Shown here: piece by piece, positions 1 to 30,735 of the stretch | Position numbering within the stretch: the first letter of the stretch is position 1 | How the letters are laid out: each line of letters starts with the position of its first letter | Assembly: GCA_009760855.2 (NCBI GenBank) | Contig: WPIO01000002.1 | Span: 10,242,501-10,306,500 of the forward strand | Reading direction: 5' to 3' | Source: Cristatella mucedo | Lineage: Eukaryota > Bryozoa > Phylactolaemata > Cristatellidae | DNA length: 64,000 bases | Notes under the pieces: model-generated | Seen by the model: only the letters and a program-made list of their open reading frames with translations | Told to the model about the DNA's origin: nothing | Databases searched by the model: none | Translations under genes and position numbers: made by a program

Positions 1-616
1 GACTCATCTCCGACTGGGAATTCTCGACCGCTTGTGAGGCTCATCGAGCCAGTCGGGGCGCGACAATCAGCCTCCCCTGTGCAGGTCCAGAGCCCTACGA
101 GTCTTACAGCAGACGACTTCACTTTCGTTTCCGCTCAATGTGGCTACCGAATAGAATATTCGACTCTCCAGCCCAAGCGCCGAGCCGCGCGAGCACGTAT
201 CCAGTTCGTGGCTGACAGAGACCAGCCAGAAAGCGTTGCATGGCGCCCTGCGGCGCTCGCCGGGAGCGCCGCTGCGGCGCTGCTCCCGGCGAGCGCTGCG
301 GCCAGCGGAAGCGGTCGCAGGTGTGCCGTCGTCCTCTCTCGTCTGGTTCAATCTCATTTTCCTAGCATAATTTGCATAGCACGGACGGAAGGAATCGCGT
401 GCCGTTAGCTACGGAGGCTCTCTCCGGAGTGAAGTTCGCAGCGCTTCTTGACGCGAGCGCCGATCGGAAACGCGGCCGCGGCGACAGCATCCTCCTGCAG
501 GCGAGCTCGCTACGGCGCGGCGCGCGCTCAGTCAGCGGCGGCGGTGGCGGCGGCGGCTCCAGCAGCCCGCGCGGCCGCCCGGCCCAGCTCTGCCGTCGTT
601 TGCGGGCGTCGCTTAC
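1..616 (-). other. Start of LHFPL-like intron 1, GC-rich
   Basis: This sequence follows the donor at 616. I looked for the expected second exon (a GW..E....CG pattern on the minus strand) and did not find it. The GC- and CpG-rich composition is a continuation of the promoter-proximal island. Confidence 0.5.
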
Positions 617-1043
617 CTGCCAGAAGCTGAATGAGTCCGAAGGCGCGCGCCGGTCCGCGGGTCATAAACTTCATGCAGCATGCCAGCAGCGTGATGTACG
701 ACACGAACAGCGACACGGCACATCCGGTCAGGCAGAGGATGGTGGCCGTTTGCCACGAGAAGCTCGGTATGGCGGCGAACTTCCAGTATGGGCCGCAGTG
801 CTGCATGAATGCGTGCAGGCTGCCGGTCCACGGCGGTCGCGGCAGGTTGCCGCTTGACCAGTCGCCGCCGCCGCTTCGAGCGCACTCGCGGAACGGCCCG
901 AACGACACGGCCGACTCGTTTGCCGCCGCCTCGCGGTGCCCATACGTCCAGTACGGAGCGTAGACGCCGAGGCAGCAGAGCGCGGCTCCGGCGAACGACA
1001 GCAGGCACCACGCCTTGCCCGCTCCGTTCAGCCAGCGGTGCAT
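617..1043 (-). CDS. LHFPL2-like: LHFPL tetraspan subfamily protein, first coding exon (LHFPL2-like)
   Basis: The exon encodes the N-terminal 142 residues of a four-pass membrane protein of the LHFPL family, a claudin/PMP22-like group found in plasma membranes. What is seen: ATG at 1043, a first hydrophobic segment at about residues 10-32, an extracellular part with FGPFRECARSG and HCGPYWKF, then the family motif IPSFSWQTATI at the start of TM2, and TM3 beginning at GLIQLLAG. The reading frame stays open past 617, but a strong donor (GGCAG|GTAAGC) ends the exon there in phase 1, where LHFPL2 genes are also interrupted as I recall. The CGPY plus WQATAI-type pattern fits LHFPL2 better than LHFPL3-5. 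TM3-TM4 and the C-terminus must lie left of position 1. A GC-rich island lies immediately upstream. Family assignment is firm; the paralogue is less so. Confidence 0.88.
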
Positions 1044-2080
1044 GGCGCAGCTCGCGCCGTCCGGCGACCGCTCGTCAAGCCGAGGCTCAAGCTCTTAGCT
1101 TCACCGCCGCCGCCGCCCAGCGGTCGGTCGTCGCTGGCGTGAAATTAGCAAGTCGCCGCTGCTTTGCCGCCACCGCCGTCGCCTGTACTTGAGCCGCTCC
1201 GGTGCCCGCCGCCTCGGTCCTAGCGCCGCCCCCTCACTGGTGAGCGATTGCCGCTGATCGCGTAGCTCGCTCCGCACTGCGGCGGCGTCGGCGTCGGCGT
1301 CGGCGGAACGCTTCGCTCGAGTGAAAGGTGGCGGCGTAGCTCGACAGCGTCGTTTACTTTGCAGCGGCGCCGCCGATCCCGCCGCATCTAGTGCGGCGGC
1401 GCACGCCTATTCGCGCTGACCACGTGGCGCCGCGACCCCGGCTGCCGCTCTGGCCGCCGCCGCCATCGCGGCTGCGCGAGGAAGCGAAAGTGCTTCCGTA
1501 CGCGTACGTCGAACGCGGGTATGGGACACGCCTCTTTGGGTGAGGGCTGCGGCCGGGGGCGCTATATTGGGACGAAGAGGCGAATTTGGCGTCGGCCGTG
1601 TCGGCCGCGGCCGGCGCTCGACGGGCGTGCAGCCGCCGTCTGGCTCCAATTAATAGAGCAGCAGCAGCAGCAGCCGCCACCTGCGCTGCCGTTCGACGGT
1701 CCAGAGGTGCGAAGCGCCCGCGCGAGCTGGGCTGTAGCTTTGATGTTGAGAATGTAACTCGAGAGCTATTCGCTGTTAATAATAGAACGCGAACGACCGA
1801 CGGTCTCGCAGGCCGGCCGTACGCCATATACGGGCGCTTCGCTCGCCGCCGAGAGCGCCTCGAAGCGCCGACGCGGCGGAGCCGTGCGACGAGAGGAACG
1901 GCGGCAGCGGCGGCGGCGGTGTCTCTGCAAGCGCAAAGCGCGACCGGAAGAAGCCGGTGAGCGAGGGCATCGATGGCGTCCGACTCGTCGTTGCCCGCCG
2001 TGCGCTGTCGACGAATAGGAGACGACTGCCTGAACTAAGCCACAGCCAGAGGCAAAGCTCGCACCCCACCACCATTCCTG
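1044..2080 (-). promoter_or_regulatory. CpG island, probable promoter and 5'UTR of the LHFPL-like gene
   Basis: The segment is extremely CpG-dense with many GCC/GCG runs, in contrast to the flanking (GA)n and AT-rich DNA. It lies directly upstream of the minus-strand ATG at 1043. Long overlapping open frames here come from GC-richness and lack splice or domain support. The transcription start cannot be placed from sequence. Confidence 0.6.
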
Positions 2081-2129
2081 CAAATCCAGGCCAGCTTATC
2101 GTATTTCGGCCACACACCTCTCTCTCACG

Positions 2130-2377
<248 letters not shown>

Positions 2378-3105
2378 GTAATAATAATAATAATAATATT
2401 GCACTTGATAAAGCGCCCTCAGAGAACTTAATCTCTTTCTAGGCGCTTTACATTTGCTGCAAAGTGATACGCAATAGAATAGTAAGTAAAATCATGCTTG
2501 AAAAACAAACAAAATGAATAACATGGTTAGGGGTTACATGCACTGGGTCAGCATGCAAATGTGGTTAGTGGCAGCATGAACAGTGTCAGCACGCATAAGC
2601 ACATCGAGGACGAATCACAAGGACCCACTAAATGCTGTCCTAAATAGGTATGTTTTTAAGTTTCTTTTAAATGGGGTCAGGTCAGGGGATGTTCTGATGC
2701 AGGTCGGGAGGGAGTTCCAGGCTGTGGGAGCATACGAGCTAAATGCACGGTCTCCAAAGGATTTTAGGTTTGTACGAGGTATTTCTAGACTGTTGGATTC
2801 CGAAAAGCGAGTGGTACGATGCTTTGCCTGATGGGGTAGTGTATCTGAAAGATAGGCTGGAGCCATAGAATGAAGAGACCTAAAAGTGAGCGACAAAACC
2901 TTGAAGTCAATCCGTTGCTTGACTGGTAACCAGTGCAGGTCGGCGAGAAGTGGAGTAATGTGGCAACTGCGACGCTCACGACAGACAAGCCTAGCTGCAG
3001 AGTTTTGCACCAGCTGCAATCGCCTGATCGCACATGCTGGTAGGCCAGTAAGCAGTGAGTTGCAGAAGTCGAGACGAGATGTCACGAATGCATGGACCAA
3101 CTTGG
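2378..3105 (-). mobile_element. LINE-A (CR1/Rex-like non-LTR retrotransposon), 3' end with RT C-terminus
   Basis: Read on the minus strand, 3100 to 2615 is an intact 161-codon frame with the typical C-terminal RT signature of CR1-group elements: [39 protein letters not shown], and [18 protein letters not shown]. It is followed by a 3'UTR, a conserved tail (AAAGCGCCTAGAAAGAGATT) and a (TTA)n terminus at 2378-2397. It is 5'-truncated, so the endonuclease and most of the RT are missing. The intact frame suggests a younger copy than the others here. Confidence 0.9.
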
Positions 3106-3110
3106 ACGTG

Positions 3111-3409
<299 letters not shown>

Positions 3410-3880
3410 TACCGCACACGTAATGCACCGGTAGCGGCTTCTGCAGCGCTACCATCTGTTGCCGAAGTGAAGGCAAACCTATTTCGGGTGCCAGCTTAAA
3501 AGCCGAGATGTGCGCAGAAAATGCTACGCTCGCTTCGCCTCAGCCGCGGCGCCGGCGGTGCCCGCTTGCAGCTTATTCAGCCGCGGGCGACTCCGCTCGG
3601 TGAGCGCGACCGCCGATCGCGCCGGGCGTCTCGGCCGGCGGCCGCGGAGCGCGTCCAGCGCGTGCAGACGACAGGTGGCTTCTTTCGGCCACTGGTGTCT
3701 TGCAGGCGAAGCCCGCACCCGCTTCAGCACAGAGAGGCTCGCCCAAAGATGAATTCGATCTTAAGCCGGATGGAATTGGATGAAAATCGTGTTTATTTGC
3801 TTTTTTGTCGGTAGAGCTAGGAGCCATGAGCGCCATTTAGAGTAACGAGAACGAGATTACTATTATAGTGTATAAAAATA
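3410..3880. other. GC-rich unassigned segment
   Basis: The stretch has CpG-rich open frames around 3510-3830 on both strands but no recognisable domain and no well-placed splice sites. It may be a decayed exon or island remnant. I make no gene call. Confidence 0.4.

Positions 3881-3932
<52 letters not shown>
3881..3932. repeat. (TA)n microsatellite
   Basis: About 50 bp of TA repeat with one G interruption. Confidence 0.95.
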
Positions 3933-3933
<1 letters not shown>

Positions 3934-3934
<1 letters not shown>

Positions 3935-4192
3935 CTGGGATCTACTTTCCTACCTATCTCTGCACCGCAGGCTTTAAGCAAGAATACATATATTATATAT
4001 ACATTCTTGCTTAAAGCCTGCGGTATATAACTAATCGCGTCAATCCTGCGTTTTAAAGCCAGGCAGCGCGTAGCATACGACGAGCGTCGCTGCTTAATGT
4101 GACCGTAGATTTACCGATCGACACCGTAGGACACTTTCCGATACTACGCGATTGTGCGCAAGAGGCAGAGACAGGTAGAAAAGTAGATCCCA
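3934..4192. repeat. Nested inverted repeat (foldback or MITE-like)
   Basis: The outer arms are 3934-3963 (starting ACTGGGATCTACTTT) and 4163-4192, matching in about 28 of 30 bases. Inside lies a perfect 21-bp hairpin: 3965-3985 against 4003-4023, with a 17-base AT loop. No target-site duplication is obvious because the left flank is the (TA)n run. Two nested dyads of this size suggest a non-autonomous foldback element, but no family was recognised. Confidence 0.7.
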
Positions 4193-5045
4193 GTGATCAC
4201 TATTGTTATTGTTTATTGTTACCAGCTTGCACCCGTGAAAAATCGAGGGAAAACTTTTACTTTGCTCAGCAAGATGAACCTGAGTGTCCGCTGGCTTGGC
4301 TGGTGACAACGCTCGTTGACACCCTGGCAGCTTTCCCGCTCATTCTGGCACCGTTGCCAACTCAGCAGACCAAAGCGGAAGCACTGCAAGTGCCAGTAAT
4401 TACTATGGTCGGTAGCAAAGGGAGATCGAAACCTGCTGGAATACCATGGCCAACCTTTAAAACACCCTTTAAAGTTCATATTCCTGTGAAGATCTAGCAT
4501 TATGACGTTCAATAAAAAAAAGTGAGAGTCCACGTTGCAGCTACATATGCAAATTAGAAAATTAGCTCCCCCTCTATGACACTCATTGCTGTAGCCTCAC
4601 TGTACGACTATATAATTATAATGAAGTACCGATGTGGATATGACGTCAGTGATTGTGATTTACGGACTCAATCAAAAACTAACACAGCTTATTACAGGTG
4701 TTGATTGGGGTCAATTATTCTGCAAGAAATCCTTTCACAAGAAATTCAAGCTGGAATTCGGGTTAGGGGTCTCACAGCGAGGTTCCAAAAAAGATGACAA
4801 AACTCTTTTGAATATACTGGCTTGCAAATGAAAAGAATTTGTGTCATCTGTCTTCAATCTAATAGGGGATTCAAATAAATTTTGTGGATGCTCTTTTAGA
4901 ACCTGTTGCTAGTTTTAATCCAGCTCGTCGGGATTTTAAAGTAGCTGCATTCTTATTTTAGAATAATTTGACATGCAATATATAAAGTTTTAACAATCAT
5001 TAAAAAATTATCATCAAGGTTATGTATAAATTAAACATAAGTGTT
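4193..5045. other. No gene seen
   Basis: The frames at 4099-4497 (+) and 4219-4533 (-) have no family resemblance. The DNA is otherwise ordinary and AT-moderate. Confidence 0.5.
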
Positions 5046-5049
5046 CCCA

Positions 5050-5770
5050 TTTTTAGTCAAATGTTTGTAAACAGCCTTTTTCTCCTCGCCTTTCGACAAT
5101 GTCCAGCAGCTGGATTGTGGCGAGTAGGCTCCATCAGTAATCGGCGTCATTCCAGCGGCCTTGATATCTAAGCTTCATTGTACACATGTCCATATACAAG
5201 CTCTCACCCTGTTCCATCTGAATGGTCGGAGTTTATAAAATGTATCCTAACACTCATTCTGCTGCACAGCACCGCATAGCGTTTAATCATGTTCTCAACG
5301 ATTCGAGAGTGGTCAGCAGGCTTGCGATTGCCGAGAAAATGCTCTACCACAGACTTCAATCTATAGCATGCCTGAAATCATAGCACAGTCATTTTGTATG
5401 TAAACTCTGTGCCTTTAAAAAATTCTCGTATCTGTGGATCAAAAAATGCCAGTTTGCATATTTGCCTCGCTAATTTGAGCAAACTTTTCTTCCAAGTACT
5501 TTAAGGTATCACCGTCTGGGTTCGGAGCCTTAACATGTCTTTTCATTAGCCCCAGATTTATGTGCAAGGAAGGAAGTAGCACTCTATTACAGTCGACAAG
5601 AGGAGGCTGGCTCGGACGCTGTCACTCCCAGGCACGAAATGCGTTCGCTCTGGCCAGTCTTTCTTTTGGTAAATGACGACCATCAGCGCGCGACTATCCC
5701 ACAGGCATAAAAACACGGATTTATGTGGAGCCATCTTCAATTCCAAGCAGAAGGGGAACGGCCTTTACAT
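5050..5770 (-). pseudogene. Decayed copy of a recurrent uncharacterised invertebrate ORF family, probably transposon-borne
   Basis: Minus-strand translation in shifting frames gives successive blocks: YQKKDWPERTHFVPG (about 5660), LHINLGLMKRHVKAPNPDGD (about 5550), DPQIREFFKGTEF (about 5430), KSVVEHFLGNRKPADHSRIV (about 5340), SRMSVRIHFINSDH (about 5230) and MCTMKLRYQGRWND (about 5170). This order matches a protein found in many copies in cnidarians, arthropods and some fish and usually annotated uncharacterised. Family members read like ...LPPLHIKLGLMK... and ...MEERYQGRWD.... Several stop codons and frameshifts break the copy. The function of the family is not known to me; its copy number suggests a mobile element. 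Confidence 0.75.
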
Positions 5771-6224
<454 letters not shown>

Positions 6225-6556
6225 AAGAAGCGACAGAGAGAGGCACGGAAACCCAGAAAAGGAAATGAAGGTCCCGAGAGCTTAAGAGCACTAGAAAGAG
6301 TGACGGAGATGCAATGCTGTGCTAATGCAAGCACTTCAATAAGCATTTCAAGTTAAGTTGCCTTGACACATCGCTAAGGTATCAGTCAGAGTAAGGAGGC
6401 TTGATGAAGGAGACTTGACCGTATACGATCCAAGCGATAAATATAAATGCTGCTCAGACAGTCTACAAACAAAGATATGCTACTTTTACATCTACTAGCG
6501 ATCATTGGACAATGAATGAAATGCAGCATAAGCCAAACACTTATTATAATTAAACT

Positions 6557-6562
6557 TTTATT
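6557..6562 (-). terminator. STXBP4: Candidate polyadenylation signal for STXBP4
   Basis: This is the first AATAAA I found on the minus strand below the STXBP4 stop codon, giving a 3'UTR of about 480-500 nt. The position is plausible but rests on the hexamer alone. Confidence 0.4.
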
Positions 6563-7042
6563 TACAGCCAAACGTACGTTAGGCATGTGCATCATGCTGT
6601 CTTCCAGTTACAGTAACATGACATTTCAGCAAATTAACTCCTGGAAGCAACCGACAATAAATGAACGCCTATGCAGAGAGAACCTCAACCAAACTTAATA
6701 TGAAATAACAGCGAAATAAATTCACACATTTTGGGCAGTTCCTAACAAGTAAAAACAACTGAAAAAGATCTTGCAGTCAAGATGCCAAATCTTCTGAATT
6801 GTCCTTCTTGGCGATCCTTAGATTGCCGCTATGCAACAGCTAGGCAAGCAAGAGGGGGTGAGCAGGCGCAGTGGTATGCCCACGCACACCGCCCGACGGA
6901 ATAGTGGAGAAGCCAGTGACAAAAAACTCCAAGGCTTTGAATTCGGAATGTGCTCTGCGACCAAAGCTAATAAATGAGGTCAGCAAGAGCTCGCGGTCGC
7001 AGAGGAATGTTCGAGCACTCAGTTGTTTAAAGGTGTATGCAT

Positions 7043-26503
<19,461 letters not shown>

Positions 26504-27057
26504 AAAATGTTATGCAGTAACGCACGCTAAAATCAGCTGCCTTACACTCGACTGATGGTATCTGCGTCTAGCTTCTCTGCTTACCTTTGCATTGTCCATG
26601 CAGCTGGTCCGTATCGGTATAACAGTCCTGCTTAGTGCTGTGCCCCTGAAGCATTAAAGTGAGTTGTGCCAGCATTTTTCGTACAGGCGAAAATAAAAAC
26701 ATAGCTGCCGATATGCATCGGTAAACATCATTGCATTGAAAAGCTTATTCACGTTGGTAAGAAATAAACATGCTAAGCAACGTGATGCAAATTATGCTTG
26801 GCAACTCGATACAATGAAGCTCAAAAAGATAAGATAATGCAAAGCATATTATTCATAACAGCACGGTACGAATAGAGTCTCTACCTCATTCTATCTCACG
26901 CCCAGCAATGCTCTGAAAATTTCTTTCAAAAAGTAAGCATTAGACATTCTTCAATAGTGCTCGCAATTTCAAAATACAGAGCAACTGGAGGCAAGCTGCG
27001 CTGGGACAGAGCTCCGAAAAAAGGATACATTTTCTTTTGAGCAAGCAAGTAACGATC

Positions 27058-27108
27058 CAGCAACCTCTTCGCTACCAGTCCAGTGCTCTACTAATTGAGC
27101 AATTGAGA
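27058..27108 (-). other. tRNA-like relic
   Basis: Reading minus: AATTAGTAGAGCACTGGACT, then GGTAGCGAAGAGGTTGCTGG and ATCGTTAC. This keeps the D-arm/A-box and anticodon-arm layout of a tRNA, but the B box is broken (GGATCGTTAC instead of GGTTCGAATC). It is a tRNA pseudogene or the head of a SINE. Confidence 0.5.
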
Positions 27109-27677
27109 TTACTTTTCATCCTGCACACAATGCGGGGCTTCAACTTAACTGCTCGTGTGCCATTCCGATGCATTAATGAGTGTGCATGTTTATAACTGCA
27201 AGTTGGGTGCCAAGCTACAACAATTATGCTTTCTGCGGTCAGAGCGCATATCCACTGCAAGAGATATTTGGGTCTAGGCAACTAGGGGAATACATAGGTG
27301 TATGCATGCTTTGCATTTCAGTACCCATTTCTAGAAGTAATAACTCTGCGATTATGTGTGCCACGATTTTAATAATAATTCAATGAAATAATAATTGGAT
27401 GAATTAAATAACGATTTAATGAAAAACACGGCACATGAAATTTTCCCTCAACCTTATAATAGGTTGTGCCGTTCTACCCGAATGAAACCACAAAGCCACC
27501 AGGCCCAGCCTCGATCACTACCATCCTGGAGTACAGTTCCATCCTACCCATCCCCCCAGCGCTGGCTCCCACATGGGGGTGCACACGCACTCAAGTACGC
27601 ACGGGTGCATACACAATTTTGACAGTTACGGTTTCAGCACTAACACGTGGGCATGGTTCTAATTTTTCCATATCAGG

Positions 27678-28014
27678 GCTACTGGCTGCAGATTTCCGAT
27701 GCTTTTAACGTCTTTGTATGCGGCTCCGCTTAGCCGCGAGGATCCGCGAGGAAGGTGCTCGGCCAGAGACGCTTCAGGCAAAGGTCGGACGATGTCGGTG
27801 CAGCTAGCAGCAGGTCGCATGCCAGATCGCATGGCACCACCACAGCGCAAAGCCTCGGTGAAATTCCCAGCAGTGGCGAATGGCCAGCGCTCACTGCAGC
27901 AGCAACATGGCAGAAGCAGATACGAGTGGAAGCTGAGAATGCACACGGACAACGTGCACCAGCAACTGAAGGAGCAGCTCGACAGGAAGTGCTGGAAGCA
28001 GCAGTCACTGCTGA
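27678..28014 (+). CDS. Candidate plus-strand internal exon with coiled coil, unidentified
   Basis: I do not recognise the protein. An open frame runs from an acceptor (TTTTTCCATATCAG|G) to a strong donor (CTGCTGA|GTAAGC). The last 45 codons are biased to G/C in third position and encode a basic amphipathic segment: SRYEWKLRMHTDNVHQQLKE followed by QLDRKCWKQQSLL. It starts in phase 2 and ends in phase 1. A second open frame overlaps it but has weaker codon bias. It lies on the strand opposite STXBP4, inside its presumed 5' intron. It could be a nested gene or an old pseudogene. Confidence 0.35.
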
Positions 28015-29639
28015 GTAAGCCACTATCATATCTGCTGCTCGACAGATTTAAAACAACATTCAAGAGGGTACTGAAACACCAGATCTAGCCTAGTGCCGCT
28101 TCCAGCAGTGGGCTGCCTGTTGGCAGATGTATTCAGGTAATATGTGCGTGCAAAGCTATAAAAAGGCAATGCTGTTGAGTAGGACACCCAGGTGAGATCC
28201 ATGAAGGATCCTGTAAATCAGGCCGATGCTAGTGGCAAATATGTCAAATAGCATCCGTATTTTTTTATCAGAACTGCCTGCCTGAATAGTTGCAATGCCC
28301 GGTATACTGTAAAATCAAGTGTAAGGCTACATGCAAACAGGAATACGGAATATCTAAACATGCATATATACTTATATATACCTGCACATAGGGGTGCATT
28401 TACCTATGTATAAGGTACACATTATGTGGGTGTGTAAAGTGTGAGCTTGTACACGGTATATACATCCATACAGGTGGTTTCAAAAGTATAAACCGTTTCT
28501 AGGAAAGGGCAAAGTCTAATTATCCGCTGCCTCTCCTGGTGAGACTGTGAGATGCAGCGGAACATGAGAATACCAGTATCACTATGTAGTAAATAAATTA
28601 GTTCTCACTGAATTCAGGGGCAAGAAAGCAGCGAATCATACTGGAAAATGACTTCCTATCATGGAAAAAAGGTTAGAATGGCGCCGAAGCAGCAAAGGTA
28701 AACCTATCTAAAATGGCACAGACCCCTGTATATCGAATGGTTTTGTTAGCGAAGTGACATTTCCCAGAAGGCTATCTTAGATTACTATCCTTTGACACCA
28801 AATTTGATATGGCAGAGTAGCTAAATAGTACTTAAAGACAGGCAAAACAAGAGAGATTTCTGCCTTAACGAATAAAGACTCTGGCAGGTTGCCAGACCAA
28901 ATGGAATTGGCAGGCCATAACCAGATACGCATTGCTCGAGTGCTTATGATTTCCAAAGCAGAGTGAATGCTACAATATTAAGGAGCAGTTGCACTTCGGT
29001 ACGACGGAATCGGTGGAGTGATCGCCGAAAAGCTGATAAACCATCGGCATGACGGGTGTAACAATGAAAGCCTCGAAGAATAGATTTACTCGGCAAAAAG
29101 TGTTTCTGGGACATAAACGTGCGAAAGGGGATAATTAAACTTCCTGTGAAGGTTAAATGCTCTATGCATATCTACCACCATGGCAGTAGGCGCATACAAT
29201 GTATTGCTTTCTGACACCAGTATGAAATGATTTACAAGAAGAAAAAACGAAAAATTTCCGGTAAGTGTGTGCATTCACTTAAACTAATGACATCGCCTGT
29301 ATATAAATACATGCATACATAAAACAATATGTGTGTAAGAACTGCATACAGTACATACAAACAATTGATAGCCTATACCAGTGCTAAATAACCGAATACT
29401 TCAACTTTTCTTGTGAAAGGTAGGCCTGGGAGTCCCCTGCCCAACTTGGTCAGCCAGACCTGCTGAACAGCAATCTTGCAGTTCTTTGATTATGTAGTAA
29501 CGTCAGCCTAGTTTCTATGTTGCCTTTGCTATTACCGACATTCGAACGAGCTGTGGTATGCCAGCTGAACTCTTATAGCGAACTGCAAACCCGGTAAGTG
29601 AGTAAGTTCTAGTAAGATTTTGGAGCTAATCTATTAATG

Positions 29640-29825
29640 GAGTCTGTAGCAATGCAAGCGTATAACGAATTCAAAGCAGGATTGTTGACTGTGCATGCTC
29701 CCAAAGCCTGGAACTCACTACCAGCTGATGTAAGATCCACACCCTCCTTCACCTATAGGGTGTTAAAAAAGAAGCTGAAAACCGAGCGGTTCCTCGAGGC
29801 ACGTTGCTTCTTTTCCCTGTGAATT
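29640..29825 (+). mobile_element. LINE fragment (RT C-terminus), third type
   Basis: It reads LLTVHAPKAWNSLPADVRST and FTYRVLKKKLKTERFL, the typical end of a CR1/RTE-like RT, but differs from LINE-A and LINE-B. It runs into a stop at 29820. Confidence 0.7.
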
Positions 29826-29929
29826 TCCTCCACATATATTTGTATGTGCTGAAATTGTTCATGTTATCACCAACCGCTTATAGGACACCTGCCTAAAGTA
29901 AAGCTCAATGATTCAACGACCTAATGTTT

Positions 29930-30030
29930 ATAGTGGCAGAAGAGCTGTAGCGACTTTTTCTGCCTGCGGTGGCGTGCAATAAACATCTGTCTGCTACAGG
30001 ACTCGAGGACTTGGGTCATAAAGTGCAAGC
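29930..30030 (-). mobile_element. SINE-A-related fragment
   Basis: TAGTGGCAGAAGAGC and CTACAGGACTCGAGGACTTG parallel the minus-strand SINE-A order seen at 53028-53199, with strong divergence. Confidence 0.4.
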
Positions 30031-30136
30031 ACAAGCTACCGGGCTCAGATCCATTGGCATATACCAGTGCATACAAATACATCGCAATCTCCCATTCCCT
30101 TCAAATCCTTCCCCATGCCACCTCTGATCCTACCTC

Positions 30137-30140
<4 letters not shown>

Positions 30141-30169
<29 letters not shown>
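30141..30169. repeat. (CT)n microsatellite
   Basis: Short CT run at the 5' boundary of the LINE-A fragment. Confidence 0.9.
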
Positions 30170-30179
30170 CACTTCTCGC

Positions 30180-30735
30180 CGACCTGCACTAGCTCCCAGT
30201 CAAGCAACGCATCGACTTCAAGGTTTTGTCACTCAGTTTTAGGTCCATTCATTCTTTGGCTCCAGCCTATCTATCACATCTACTGCCCTGCCAGACTGAG
30301 CATCGTACCACTTGCTTTTTGGAATCGAATTGTTTACATATACCTGTACAAGCCTCAAATCATTTGGAGACAGTGCCTTCAGTTTCTATGCTCCCAAAGC
30401 ATTGAACTCAATTGCGACTTGCGTGACGACATCTCATGTCCTGTCCACATTAAAAAAAAAAACTAAAAATGCACCTATCCATCACAGCATTTAGTGGGTC
30501 CCTGTGATTCGACCTTTATGTGCTTATGCTTGCTGACACTGAGCATGCTGCCACTAACCATACTTGCATGCTGACCCTGTGCATGTCATCCCTAACCATG
30601 TTATTCTTGTTGTTTATCAAGCATGCTACCACTAACCATTTGATCATGATTCCTTTCAGAAATTGTAAAGCGCCTAGAGAAATATTGAGCTCTCTGAGTG
30701 TGCTTTATCAAGTGCATTATTATTATCATTATGTA
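30180..30735 (+). mobile_element. LINE-A fragment (RT C-terminus to tail)
   Basis: Plus-strand counterpart of 2378-3105: CAGTCAAGCAACGCATCGAC (VKQRID), TCAAATCATTTGGAGACAGT (KSFGDS), TTCAGTTTCTATGCTCCCAA, then the 3'UTR and the tail AAAGCGCCTAGAGAAATATT, ending in (ATT)n. The frame is broken. Confidence 0.85.

Noticed and set aside
528-616. Extension of the LHFPL-like frame beyond 617
   Set aside because: The added residues are Ala/Arg-rich island translation, and a consensus donor ends the exon at 617.
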